From an uncultured Bacteroidota bacterium (GTDB lineage: Bacteria; Bacteroidota; Bacteroidia; Chitinophagales; Chitinophagaceae): 42,317 nucleotides of DNA. Position numbers and translations under genes: made by a program. The number at the start of each line of letters is the position of its first letter. The stretch's first letter is position 1. Positions 1 through 10,800 of the stretch are shown here, piece by piece. Below the pieces are notes generated by a model, which was not told the origin of the DNA, did no database searches, and worked only from the letters and a program-made list of their open reading frames with translations. The stretch covers positions 1-42,317 of the forward strand of contig CAIVEW010000113.1 of the NCBI GenBank assembly GCA_903905065.1, given 5' to 3'.

Positions 1-695
1 TGTGCCGAAAAGCCAAGTTGCGCATTAAAAGCTACATATTTATAACCCACCTCAAAATTTACGAACGGCTCCACAAAGAAAAATCTTTGTGCGGTCAGGT
101 CAACGTAGGGACCATAACGCTCAGAGTTGATCTCAGACAGGAGCGCAGGGTCGCCCGATTCGAAACCATAGAATTTTTCCATTGTAACACGGATGCCGCC
201 CATCGCAGAAAATATCCTGCTTCGTACGCCTGCCTCCGGCTGAACAAAAAAACGATTGTAACGTGATGTGAATTTACTTGTGCCGTCGACTACACCATTT
301 CCATAACCGCCATAGGCCTCGAAGATGCCCATCCTTCCAAAACCAGTAAAGTAACCCGCCCCACCCTCTATGCGGTGGCCGTAAATGTTGACAGGGGTGT
401 TATTATAGCTGTAGTTGTCTGGCTTATCGAATACAGGGTACAAATATCCATCCCTGTTCACAATGGTCCGGTAGGAAGCGATAATGCCGAGATGATTGAT
501 GGGCGCATAAGCCAGGTCAGCAGCAGGGCTGACCGCTGGTCCAACCGCATTGTCCTGTGGCTTCACGGAAACAACCGCTTTGATCTCATGAGCCTCCCGG
601 AAAGCAGGTACATTGGCCCTGTCGGGATAATACAACCTTTCTGAGCAGGAAGATAAAAGCACGGCAATAAATAACAGATAAATAGGTTGGCGCAT
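1..695 (-). CDS. Putative outer-membrane-associated lipoprotein (3' end outside window)
   Basis: An open frame starts with ATG at 693-695 and runs without a stop to the left edge, giving about 231 residues of a longer protein. The N-terminus is a lipoprotein signal peptide: MRQPIYLLFIAVLLSSC, with lipobox LSSC and Cys17 as the lipidated residue. The rest has many aromatic and Gly residues in alternating patterns (for example GGAGYFTGFGRMGIFEAYGG and FVEPFVNFEVGYKYVAF), which suggests beta strands of a barrel or a barrel-like fold. I do not recognise the family. The plus-strand frames here have no protein-like character. The 60-base gap to the next gene holds an 8-base-period repeat. Confidence 0.75.
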   Translation of the reverse strand, partial: MRQPIYLLFIAVLLSSCSERLYYPDRANVPAFREAHEIKAVVSVKPQDNAVGPAVSPAADLAYAPINHLGIIASYRTIVNRDGYLYPVFDKPDNYSYNNTPVNIYGHRIEGGAGYFTGFGRMGIFEAYGGYGNGVVDGTSKFTSRYNRFFVQPEAGVRSRIFSAMGGIRVTMEKFYGFESGDPALLSEINSERYGPYVDLTAQRFFFVEPFVNFEVGYKYVAFNAQLGFSA

Positions 696-739
696 AAAAA
701 AAGATTATTTGTATCTGCAATAGATAAAAATAATCCTTT

Positions 740-762
740 TTAACCTATTAACCTATTAACCC
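740..762 (-). repeat. 8-base-period TTAACCnn array at the stop codon of the prolyl oligopeptidase
   Basis: TTAACC occurs at 740-745, 748-753 and 756-761, an exact period of 8. In the mRNA sense it reads GGTTAA separated by two bases. The stop codon (756-758) is the TTA of the last unit, and the preceding GGT encodes the terminal Gly. The same phase is seen at the rpsP stop codon. Confidence 0.85.
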
Positions 763-2873
763 TTATACCCCAATCCCATATTCCAAAACAAGAACGCCCA
801 TTTATCGGCCTGCTCGGAGATGATCATATCTGTCGGTTTGCCAGCGCCATGCCCTGCTTTGGTTTCAATGCTTACCAGCACCGGGTTCTTGCAGGTCTGG
901 CCAGCTTGCAGCGAGGCGGCAAACTTGAACGAGTGCGCCGGCACTACCCTATCGTCATGGTCGCCGGTAGTAACAAGTGTGGCCGGATAGCATTGCTTCT
1001 TCACATTATGCACCGGTGAGTATTTGTACAGGTACTGGAACATTTCTTTGCTGTCTTCAGCCGTGCCATAATCATAAGCCCACCCTGCGCCGGCGGTAAA
1101 CTTGTTATAGCGCAACATATCCAGCACACCGACAGCCGGAAAACAAACTTTGAACAAATCAGGGCGCTGGGTCATGCAGGCGCCGATCAACAACCCACCG
1201 TTCGAACCACCGGAGATCGCCAGGTAATCTTTGGACGTGTATTTCTCGTGAATGAGATATTCGCCTGCTGCAATGAAATCATTGAACACATTTTGCTTCT
1301 TTGTTTTGATGCCGGCGTTGTGCCAGTTGTCGCCATATTCGCCTCCGCCGCGGAGGTTGGCCACCGCATAAATGCCGCCATTCTCCATAAATACCAGGTT
1401 GCTGACGCTGAACGAAGGCGTAAGGCTTATATTAAAACCACCATATCCATATAGCATCACCGGGTTCTTACCATTCAGTTTCATCCCTTTTTTATAAGTG
1501 ATGATCATTGGTATCCTTGCCCCGTCCTTGGACTTATAGAAAAGCTGCTTGCTCTCATAGTCTTTCGGATCAAATTTTACTCCCGATGTTTTGTACACTT
1601 CTGATTTCCCGGTTTTAATATCATACTTAAATATCGTGGGAGGATATACATAAGACGTGTAAGTGTAGTAGGTTTCAGTCTCGTCCATCTTGCCGCCAAA
1701 GCCGCCGGCTGTACCCAACCCCGGCAATTCAATAGTTTTTTCCTTTTTGCCATCCAGGCCATATTGATACACTTTGGATACCGCGTCTTCCAGGTACTGT
1801 GCGAAAATTTTGTGGCCGCAAACAGATACACTTAACGGGAATTTCGTTTCCGGGATCAGCACCTTCCAATGTTCTTTGCCGGGTGTCGAGGCATCCACAA
1901 CCACGAGTTCGCGGTTAGGCGCGCCCTGGTTAGTTTCTATATAGAGCTTTCCGTTTTCGGTATATGCAACGCTCTGCTCATTCTCAAAGCCGGTAACGAT
2001 TGGCACGATCGGCGCATCTTTCTTCGTCAGGTCCTGTATATATAGTTCATTCCCGTAAGTAGCGTTAGCAGCACTGATCACCAGGAAGTTCTGATCCTCG
2101 GTAACACCGCCACTTATGTATCTGCGCGGTGTAGCCTCGCCGCCAAATATCAGCTTATCCTCACTTTGCGGAGTGCCGAGTTTGTGAAAGTAGAGCTTAT
2201 GTATTTGTGTTTTCTCCGATAACTGGCTGCCCTTCGGCTTATCGTAACTGCTGTAATAAAACCCTTCATTATGCAGCCAGGATGTGCCGCTGAACTTGAC
2301 GTCGCGAAGGGTATCGTCCATTTTCTTCCCGTTTTTTGTATCTATCACGATCACCTTGCGCCAGTCCGATCCACCCTCACTGATCTGGTAAGCAGCCAGT
2401 GATCCATCCTTGGTGAAGTCTATGCCCTGCAAGGAGGTAGTGCCATCAGCCGAAAATTTATTGGGGTCCAGGAACACTTCAGGAGCGCCATCTCCCAACT
2501 GCCGGTATAGTACGCTCTGGTTTTGCAAGCCATCGTTAAGATAGAAGTAGGTGTAGCCACCTTCTTTGAACGGTGCGCTGTACTTCGCATAATTCCAAAG
2601 AGCGGTAAGGCGGTCCTTTATAGCGCTCCGAAATGGTATCTGGCTAATATATTCATTGGTCACCTTATTTTGCTCCACCACCCAGCTCTTGGTCTCGTCC
2701 GACATATCGTTTTCCAGCCAGCGGTAGGGGTCAGCCACTTTAGTGCCAAAGTAATCATCTGTCTGGTCTGTCTTTTTAGTATCGGGATAATGGCCTGAAA
2801 AGGCCGTTTTGTTCTGTGCTTGCGCTGTCATACCTATCATTAAAAGAGATGTGCAAAGAGTTATTGCTTTCAT
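756..2873 (-). CDS. Prolyl oligopeptidase, family S9A, secreted
   Basis: A serine peptidase that cleaves short peptides on the carboxyl side of proline. The 705-residue length is typical of S9A enzymes plus a signal peptide (first about 19 residues, ending MTAQAQ), so it is probably periplasmic. The N-terminal part contains YRWLEN near residue 50, typical of the family, then a seven-bladed propeller region. The C-terminal alpha/beta hydrolase carries the full triad: Ser557 in GGSNGG, Asp641 in DHDDRVV, and His675 in KAGHGAG. It is a single-gene unit, divergent from tamB with 181 bases between the starts. The gene ends within an 8-base-period repeat. Family assignment is very secure; substrate and physiological role are not shown. 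Confidence 0.96.
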   Translation of the reverse strand: MKAITLCTSLLMIGMTAQAQNKTAFSGHYPDTKKTDQTDDYFGTKVADPYRWLENDMSDETKSWVVEQNKVTNEYISQIPFRSAIKDRLTALWNYAKYSAPFKEGGYTYFYLNDGLQNQSVLYRQLGDGAPEVFLDPNKFSADGTTSLQGIDFTKDGSLAAYQISEGGSDWRKVIVIDTKNGKKMDDTLRDVKFSGTSWLHNEGFYYSSYDKPKGSQLSEKTQIHKLYFHKLGTPQSEDKLIFGGEATPRRYISGGVTEDQNFLVISAANATYGNELYIQDLTKKDAPIVPIVTGFENEQSVAYTENGKLYIETNQGAPNRELVVVDASTPGKEHWKVLIPETKFPLSVSVCGHKIFAQYLEDAVSKVYQYGLDGKKEKTIELPGLGTAGGFGGKMDETETYYTYTSYVYPPTIFKYDIKTGKSEVYKTSGVKFDPKDYESKQLFYKSKDGARIPMIITYKKGMKLNGKNPVMLYGYGGFNISLTPSFSVSNLVFMENGGIYAVANLRGGGEYGDNWHNAGIKTKKQNVFNDFIAAGEYLIHEKYTSKDYLAISGGSNGGLLIGACMTQRPDLFKVCFPAVGVLDMLRYNKFTAGAGWAYDYGTAEDSKEMFQYLYKYSPVHNVKKQCYPATLVTTGDHDDRVVPAHSFKFAASLQAGQTCKNPVLVSIETKAGHGAGKPTDMIISEQADKWAFLFWNMGLGYKG

Positions 2874-2995
2874 TGTTTTGCGTTTAAAATATGCCGAAGA
2901 AGGCTCAAAATAAATACATTTTTACTATCGTCAGGAATTGTTCTATTTATATACGAAGGTTTAACACTTTATTCTACGCATTTAGCCTATATGAG

Positions 2996-3009
2996 GTTAC
3001 ATTTGTAAC
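2996..3009 (+). promoter_or_regulatory. Possible -7 box TACATTTG inside a palindrome upstream of tamB
   Basis: TACATTTG at 2998-3005 matches the Bacteroidota -7 consensus TAnnTTTG. It is embedded in the perfect palindrome GTTAC-ATTT-GTAAC (2996-3009), which could be an operator. I see no TTTG at the expected upstream spacing. It lies 58 bases before the TTG start at 3055. Confidence 0.4.
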
Positions 3010-3054
3010 AGCCACAAAATTGGTAATGAGCCACTGAAGCGTTTCCTTAAAATA

Positions 3055-6000
3055 TTGCGATACACCGTTGCTACAATACTTCTGCTGCTGGTGTTGATAG
3101 TGGCGCTGGTGAATTATACGCCGGTGCAAAACTATATTGCCCACCGGGCAGCGGATATGCTATCAAAAAAACTGAAAACCAAGGTTGCTGTTGCCCATGT
3201 CCGTATAGACATCATAAATCACATATACCTGCAGGGGCTTTATATTGAAGACCAGGCACATGACACCTTGTTATACGCAGGGCAAGCTGAAGTAAGGATC
3301 ACAGATTGGTTTCTGTTCAAAAAGAAACCGGTCATCCATTATTTCGGACTAAAAAACTCGTATGTCCATTTGTATCGTACCGCCGTATCCAACAACTGGA
3401 ATTCAGACTTTATAGCGGATGCATTCAGCACACCGGCGAGCAAAAAAGATACGGCTGCTAGCAAACCCCTAGAAATAGACCTTAAAAAAATAGAACTGGA
3501 AAATGTCCGGTTCCATATGGATGACAAATGGATAGGCCAGGATCTCGATTTTGATGTCGGAGATTTCACGCTGGATACCAAGGGCCTGGACTTTAACAAA
3601 AAAATGCTTGATGTCGGCGATATCGTTATCAACAATACCGTGGTAAGCGTCGGCATTTACAAAGGTGGCAAGCCACATTCAAAACACATTATAGAGGGCG
3701 ACGAATTTGATCCTACTCCTTTTAACTCCGACAACTGGTCTGGCAAAGTAGGAAGCATATCGCTTAAAGGTTGTTCATTCAACCTGACGATGGATGACAA
3801 AATACCCGAGCCGGGCCACTTTGATGAGAATCACCTGATGATCAGGGATATAGAGGTCGCGATAAAAGATGGCAGCATTACCGGGGACACCTTACGCGGA
3901 AGTGTTACCCACTTGTCGGCACATGACAGGTGCGGGCTCGCCATTAAGAACATGCGCAGTAAGGTCAGTGTATCGCCGGTAGCGTCTATATGCGATGAGC
4001 TTTACCTCGAAACCAACTACAGCAAGGTACAACGCTACTATGCAATGCACTACAGGCATTTTCCTGACTTCACTTCATATATCGACAGTGTTACCATGGT
4101 TGCGCACCTGAAAGATGCCACTATTGATAAACGCGACATAGATTTCTTCGCCCCGCAACTGAAGAATCTGCCAAACATTGTTTTACATGCGTCGGGCGAT
4201 GGCAAGGGCACAGTGGCCAATCTTGCCGCGCAACACCTGAACGTTACAGACGGCAATACGATGGTGAAAGGGAGTGTGAGCATGAAAGGATTGCCGGACA
4301 TCTACAAAACCTACATCACTTTCACTGATGGCGAATTATTTACTACCGGCGAGGGTATTTTGCATTATGTGCCAGAGCTAAGAAACAGCCCGAATATTGC
4401 GCTGGAACGGCTTACCTATGCTTACTTTAACGGCAAATATGAAGGCTATATTGAGAACTTTGCAGTAAACGGTGCACTAAAAACTAACCTGGGAACTGCC
4501 GCGGCAGATATAAAAATGAAAATACCGGGATTTAACAGCACTAACGCGTCCTATTCCGGAATGGTTACGACAAACAGCATGCAAATCGGCATATTGCTGA
4601 AGCAGCCCTTATTCGGCGGCATAAGCCTTAAAGAAAATGTGACCGGAAGTGCCTTCGACCCCGACCACATGCAAGTGGACATAGATGGAACGATCAGCCA
4701 GTTTACCATCAACGGTTACGCCTACCAGAATATCATGACTCATGGAACGGTAGCAAAAAAACAATTCAATGGCAAATTACTGGTTGATGATCCAAACCTG
4801 GGCCTTGAATTTGATGGCGGTATTGATTATACTCAGAAGGACGTGAAAATAAATGCTACCGCGCACCTGCTGGGTAGTAATTTCAATGCGTTGAACCTGA
4901 CAAAAGATACGGTCACAGCATCCGCCGACTTTGACCTTAACTGCACCGGTAGTAACATTGATAACTTTTCGGGCTACGCCAAACTTTTCAATATAGACAT
5001 GAAAAGAAACGCTCATAAACTGGCGTTGGACTCGATTTATTTGCATTCTACCGGAGATAGTTCAAACAGGATACTGACTGTCCAAAGCAATGATATCGTA
5101 GCGAGCATCAAAGGCAACTACCAACTGAGCAAACTTCCAACCTCCGTACAATTTTATTTATCCAGGTACCTGCCGAATTATATACAGGCACCTGAGAAAT
5201 TCGCACCCGAACAGGATTTTGTGTTCACAATCAAGACGACAAGCATTGATAGCATATTTGCTGTGACAATACCCATAGTGAGGGGTTTTGACTCATCCAC
5301 CGTTAGCGGCTCGCTGAATACTTCGGCCCAAAAACTTACACTGGATGCAAGCGTGCCTTATGGCAGCATTGGCAACTTTCATATGAGCAACATTTCGATT
5401 GTTGGCCAGGGAAATCTAAATCAGATTGCGCTGAACACGAATATTGACAACGTAGCGGTAGGTGATAGTTTCCTAAATGGATCATTGAGCGTGACCACGA
5501 CGATCAACAACGATTCAGTTGCTTTCACTATTGCTACTACAACCCCGGACACCAGCAGCTCTATCACGCTTAACGGCCAGATACTGGCGAGAAAAGACTC
5601 GCTGTTCCTCACTTTGTTGCCGTCCCAGTTTTACCTTAACCAGGCCAAATGGGACATAGCCGGCGGAAGCAAGGTTGTGTATAGCAATAAGTACCTTTTA
5701 GTGCAAGGCTTTTGTATTACATCTGGCTTACAACGTATAACTGCTGCCACGCAACTACAAAACAATGATAAGTCTGTACTGGTAAGTACAGAGAATCTTG
5801 ACCTTGGGCAACTAGGTTCTTGGGCCGGCCTCGCTGTTTATCAGCCAGATGGACGACTCAACGGCACTATCAAGATCGACAAAATATTTGAAGACCTCAA
5901 CATAAGCGCAAATATCAAAGCCACCGACGTAAAATTAGGGACTGATACAGTCGGTAACATCAGCATTATCGGGAGCTATGATGGCGCAAAAAAACTATTG

Positions 6001-7842
6001 AGCCTCGATCCTCAAACCGGCATTTTCAAGGGCGATGCTTCCGTCGCGGCAAGTGGCGATATCTCATTTGACACAGCCACTCATGAACGGTTGGACGGCG
6101 TTATCCAGTTTAACAATGCGCCTGTTACATGGGCTTCTCCATTCCTGGTTGGCATTATGAGTCGCTTGTCGGGCACAGTCAACGGTAGCGTGGCGTTCAA
6201 TGGCGCTTCCTATGCACCCGAGATGAAAGGAACCGTGACGCTCCTTAACGCCGGCCTGCACGTGGATTATACCGGCTGCAGCTATACAATACCCGCTGCT
6301 ACCATCGATGTAACTACGCGCCGTATCAGCTTCGGCAATGTGAAGCTTCTTGATGCGCACAAGAATACGGCAACACTTACAGGCCACTTCTCACACAACT
6401 TGTTCAGGGATATGAAAATGCACCTCAACATTGCATCGCAGAAGTTTGAAGCACTTAATTTAACTTCTAACGACAACAATATTTTTTACGGTAATCTCAT
6501 AGCGGGAATGGACTCCTTCACCATCAGGGGTCCCTTCAACGACATAAAAATGGAACTTTCTAATGCAACGCCGGCAGCAAAATCACGTATTTTTATTCCC
6601 ATCAGCTCCGGTAGCGGAGATGTGTCGGGCTATTCCTACGCATCTTTTAAAACCTATGGGAAGAGTCAGGAAAAAATAGTCAAGAAGAGCAAAAACAAGA
6701 TCAGTATACTTATAGATGCAAGTATCAACGACCTTGCTGAAATGCACATTGTGCTGGATCCAACGACAGGAGACGAAATATCAGCGAAAGGGAACGGCCG
6801 CATAATTATGGAAATTCCCCCTAACAATGATATTCGTATGAACGGCGTATATACGATTGATAACGGTACCTATACCTATACTTATAAAAAGCTTTTCATC
6901 ACCAGGCAATTCAAGCTCCAGTCTGGGAGCATTGTCAGCTTCAACGGTCCCTTTGCCAGCACCACAGTAAATGTGGACGCAACCTACACCGTTAAAGCGA
7001 GGCTATCCGACATTCTTAGTGATGCGGAGCAAACAACACTCGGCAATGATCGCTCAGACGCACAGACCAGGCAAGACGTAGACGTAAAAGTTAAAATGTC
7101 AGGATACCTGACTAAGCCCGAATTGAATTTTGATATCGGCCTCGAGGATACGCACTCACAGGGCACTGTGGCCTACCGCCGGTTAATGCTGATAAACAAC
7201 GACCCTCAGCAACAAGTAGAAGAAGTAAGTGCCCTTTTGCTATTTGGTGCCTTTATTCAGCCGGATGCCATAGGCGGGGCAACTGTTCAATCTGGAGCGA
7301 TCAATAGCCTTAGCCAGGCCCTATCCAGCACTACATCCGCTACGCTTACAAACATGGTCAACAGGGTCACCGGCAACAAAGACCTGAGCGTAACATTAAA
7401 TTATACGAACTACAACTACAACGACCCGTCCAGCCTCAACACGGGGAACAGAAACCTGATCTACGGCGGCCTTGGCGGAAATTTTCTAAATAACAGGTTG
7501 AACGTGGAGGTGGGCAGCACATCAGATTGGGGAAAGCCCACGAGCGCCAGTACCTCTTCAAATTTTAACATTACCGGCGACTTCCGTATACAGTACCAGG
7601 TGGCCGAAAACAGCGGCATACGCATCAGCGCCTTCCGCACGAGCGATTACGATGTTACACTTGACCGCGACATCACGCGCAGCGGCGTGGGCATTGGCTG
7701 GCGGAAATCATTCGATAACTTCAGCGAGTTTTTCCATGGCAACAAGTATGCCGCGAAACAAAAAGAAGAACTATTGGAAAAGGTAAAGGCCGAAGAAGCC
7801 GCAGATACCACTTCTATAAAAAAAGCATCAGGAACAGAATAA
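3055..7842 (+). CDS. tamB: TamB-like translocation/assembly module protein (DUF490)
   Basis: A very large inner-membrane-anchored periplasmic protein of about 1595 residues. One N-terminal transmembrane helix (about residues 4-22) is followed by an AsmA/TamB-like beta-rich body. The C-terminal TamB domain occupies roughly the last 450 residues, with YTYTYKKLFITRQFKL and the segment ending FGAFIQPDAIGG characteristic of Bacteroidota TamB. In proteobacteria TamB works with the Omp85 protein TamA, and the family is linked to envelope biogenesis and lipid transport; no tamA-like gene lies in this window. The start is uncertain. TTG at 3055 is the only standard-type codon after the in-frame stop at 2992. 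CTG at 3034 would add a basic stretch, MKRFLKI, typical before such a helix. Confidence 0.9.
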   Translation: MRYTVATILLLLVLIVALVNYTPVQNYIAHRAADMLSKKLKTKVAVAHVRIDIINHIYLQGLYIEDQAHDTLLYAGQAEVRITDWFLFKKKPVIHYFGLKNSYVHLYRTAVSNNWNSDFIADAFSTPASKKDTAASKPLEIDLKKIELENVRFHMDDKWIGQDLDFDVGDFTLDTKGLDFNKKMLDVGDIVINNTVVSVGIYKGGKPHSKHIIEGDEFDPTPFNSDNWSGKVGSISLKGCSFNLTMDDKIPEPGHFDENHLMIRDIEVAIKDGSITGDTLRGSVTHLSAHDRCGLAIKNMRSKVSVSPVASICDELYLETNYSKVQRYYAMHYRHFPDFTSYIDSVTMVAHLKDATIDKRDIDFFAPQLKNLPNIVLHASGDGKGTVANLAAQHLNVTDGNTMVKGSVSMKGLPDIYKTYITFTDGELFTTGEGILHYVPELRNSPNIALERLTYAYFNGKYEGYIENFAVNGALKTNLGTAAADIKMKIPGFNSTNASYSGMVTTNSMQIGILLKQPLFGGISLKENVTGSAFDPDHMQVDIDGTISQFTINGYAYQNIMTHGTVAKKQFNGKLLVDDPNLGLEFDGGIDYTQKDVKINATAHLLGSNFNALNLTKDTVTASADFDLNCTGSNIDNFSGYAKLFNIDMKRNAHKLALDSIYLHSTGDSSNRILTVQSNDIVASIKGNYQLSKLPTSVQFYLSRYLPNYIQAPEKFAPEQDFVFTIKTTSIDSIFAVTIPIVRGFDSSTVSGSLNTSAQKLTLDASVPYGSIGNFHMSNISIVGQGNLNQIALNTNIDNVAVGDSFLNGSLSVTTTINNDSVAFTIATTTPDTSSSITLNGQILARKDSLFLTLLPSQFYLNQAKWDIAGGSKVVYSNKYLLVQGFCITSGLQRITAATQLQNNDKSVLVSTENLDLGQLGSWAGLAVYQPDGRLNGTIKIDKIFEDLNISANIKATDVKLGTDTVGNISIIGSYDGAKKLLSLDPQTGIFKGDASVAASGDISFDTATHERLDGVIQFNNAPVTWASPFLVGIMSRLSGTVNGSVAFNGASYAPEMKGTVTLLNAGLHVDYTGCSYTIPAATIDVTTRRISFGNVKLLDAHKNTATLTGHFSHNLFRDMKMHLNIASQKFEALNLTSNDNNIFYGNLIAGMDSFTIRGPFNDIKMELSNATPAAKSRIFIPISSGSGDVSGYSYASFKTYGKSQEKIVKKSKNKISILIDASINDLAEMHIVLDPTTGDEISAKGNGRIIMEIPPNNDIRMNGVYTIDNGTYTYTYKKLFITRQFKLQSGSIVSFNGPFASTTVNVDATYTVKARLSDILSDAEQTTLGNDRSDAQTRQDVDVKVKMSGYLTKPELNFDIGLEDTHSQGTVAYRRLMLINNDPQQQVEEVSALLLFGAFIQPDAIGGATVQSGAINSLSQALSSTTSATLTNMVNRVTGNKDLSVTLNYTNYNYNDPSSLNTGNRNLIYGGLGGNFLNNRLNVEVGSTSDWGKPTSASTSSNFNITGDFRIQYQVAENSGIRISAFRTSDYDVTLDRDITRSGVGIGWRKSFDNFSEFFHGNKYAAKQKEELLEKVKAEEAADTTSIKKASGTE

Positions 7843-7852
7843 CGTTTATCTG

Positions 7853-10800
7853 CTATTTTCCCTCCTCTTCAGGGAATGCCTTTTTTGCCTTATCATAATA
7901 CTCTTCCGCCCTTCCCTGGTCTTTCAATTGCTGGGCGAGTTTTATGCCAAGATTATAAGCCTGCTGATTATACTTATCGGCTTCTATAGAGGCATCAACT
8001 TCGCTGAACGCGCTGCTGGCATTACCGGTCATCGCGTAAGCATAGGCCATAAAGTAATGGCTATAACTCTCATTGTATGGTGCAAGGTTTTTGTACAGTT
8101 TCATTGCGCTATCCACTTTGTGAGCCTTTAAATAGCTGTTACCCATGATCTGGTAGACAGTAATGTCTCCGGGATAATGGACGAGCGTTTTATAACCCGC
8201 ATATATTGCAGAGTCTGGCTTGTCTTCCGCGTCATATATTTCTGTCAGCGCTTCCCAAACCAGTTCATTTTCCGGAAATTCCTGCAATGATGCAAGGAAC
8301 GCCTCTTTTGCTTCATCGATCCTTTTAGCCTTCATTAGCTGAAAACCTTCCAGGTCTTTCTTTGTTTTCCGCTTCAGCACCGCAGCTACAGGTACACCAT
8401 CCACTTTCACGGTATAGATAGTCTCAGGCGGTGGCCAGTTGCCGGATGCCAATACACTGGGGTCCTCGTCACGTGAGAACAGGATACAATAATCCCAGTC
8501 TTTAGAATACCGGTTGAATGATTTCACATAGTTACAGCTTACCGGGAAGGTATCTTTGATAAAACCGGGATACTTTGTCGAATATATTTTATTGAAGGAG
8601 TCAGTAGCGGGGTCTTGCACAAACTGTGAAGTACGCTCGTAAAGCTGCTCATAGGGCCGCTCATACTTATACGGCTCCGTTTTATAGTGACCCAGGTAGA
8701 GATATGCCAGTAAAGGATTCACGCAATTAGTCGATATTACCACCTTCTTATCTTTCAATTGCTCATGGTTCATAAGCCACTCTGTTGCAGGCTTTATGCC
8801 GAGCATATAATAATCGGTTTCATACTTACCGTAAATATTCCTCAGGCCGCCACCAATCTCGTTATAATAAAGAGACTCGAACGGATGGTTGGCAACCGCA
8901 AACTTAACCGGCGATATCAGCCCAATAACAATTACACCGATAACCGCATACTTTACGGCAGCCTGCTGCGACTTCATGATCCAGGTGAAGCCGACGGAAG
9001 CAAGGACGATGAGCGGCGGATAAATGAACAGAAAATGTCGCCAGCCATCATAAAGAGAGGATTTTTTGTAAATAGCATACGCTACAGGAAAGAGGCAGGC
9101 GAACAAAACAAACAATGAAAACAACAGTGCCTTCTTATTGTTCCTGAATACAACGGGTAAGGATACGCAACCAATGATGAAACCGATCAGCACAATAACA
9201 GGGGCTGTGTACATAACGTACCTGGGGATATAGTACCATGGTATCTGGTTGCTGAAAATCTTCTTACCATCATACAGCAGGCCGATGTTGATAAAGAAGT
9301 TCGACATTATTTTTAAGGCCTCCAGCGGCTTATCAATAATTCCTAAATGAGCATATGGCCAGCAGATCAGTGCGATGAGATAACCTGAAACGGTTACTAT
9401 AGCCATATGTTTTACCAGCCGCAATGTGATTATCGTCTTCAACTGTCTGGTTAAAACGGCGTAGCTGCCAATAAATAATACCAGGTAAGCGATAAGCAAA
9501 AGCCCACCGATACGCACGCCCATCGCCCACCCTATGCTGAGTATTAGTCCAAGTATTTGTTTAAAACTGGGATTAGGTAAGGACCGGATAAACAGGATGA
9601 TATAGTAGATACCGGCAGTGTAACCAACGGAAAAAGGTATATCCTTAGGGTTGGCGAAATTGTGCCCAAACCAGCTGGGCGAAAATACCAGGAGAACTAC
9701 CGCAAGTATTCCGGCATTCCAGTTGCCGGTGAGCAATTTTGCCAGCTTACCAGCGAAAATTATCCCAATTGCCCCCACCAATGCATTGATAAAATGCATG
9801 GTAGTGTAATGGTCCCAAAAATGAAAAATATGGTAAGTGGCCGCAGTAATAAAATCGAAAAGGCCGCCATAATACTGTATGCCGGATGTAGTGGTCTGGG
9901 CATAAGTATCTCCATGAAAAAAGTAATTGTAAATGTCATTACCATAGTCAAAATGCCAGTGCTCGTCACCGGTAACCGCATATTGAAAACTCATGACCGG
10001 CATTACTATCACCAGCAATATTGCCAGCACATTGAAAACGGCACGGTACTGAATGTGCTTGCGTTGAGCTGCCGTAGCAGTTTCAGGTATCTTGAACGGC
10101 AAAGCAAAAGTGTTGTACAGCCATATGCGGAAAGAAATGGCCAGCACGCCCAGCAGCATCATAAAGGAATCTTTTATGACATTCACCTTACTCTCCGGCT
10201 GGTTTACCCAGTTTATGGGCATCTCCACAATCTTGTAATCGTTCATATCTGCCTGGTAAAGCAGTTCCACATCGTGCTCCCAGCCCTTACTTTGCATATT
10301 GCCAAAAAGCAGCTCAGCTGCACCTCTTGGATAAAGTTTAAAACCGCATTGCGTGTCCTTTAGGTGCAATGAAGTAAATAGCTGCACAAGACCATTGAAC
10401 ACGCCGCCAATAAACCTGCGGCTTTGGAGCGCCTCTACTTTTCCTTCTTCGTGCCTGCGCGATCCTATGTACACCGTATCGCTCCCCGAAAAAAGCATTG
10501 GTTCTTTTTTTTGCCAGTTGATCAGCTCAGTTGGCCGCGTGGACATATCCGCGTCCAGCGTCAGTACATAATCACCCTTGGCAAGGCGCACACCATGTTT
10601 CAGTGCACTACCCTTCCCACCATTCTTCGGCATTTTCTCCAGCCTTATTTTATCCTTTATCGTGCTATACTTGCTTTCGAGTGCTTCATGTATCTTGCGT
10701 GTTGTATCGTCCTTACTCCCATCGTCCACTATGATAACCTCGTAAGCCCCCTTCCACTTTTCATCAAACTCCAAAAGGCCGGCAAGCATAATATCTATCC

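Noticed and set aside
9662..10363. A 233-residue plus-strand frame
   Set aside because: It lies opposite the glycosyltransferase gene. The translation has no motif and its codon pattern follows the minus-strand gene.
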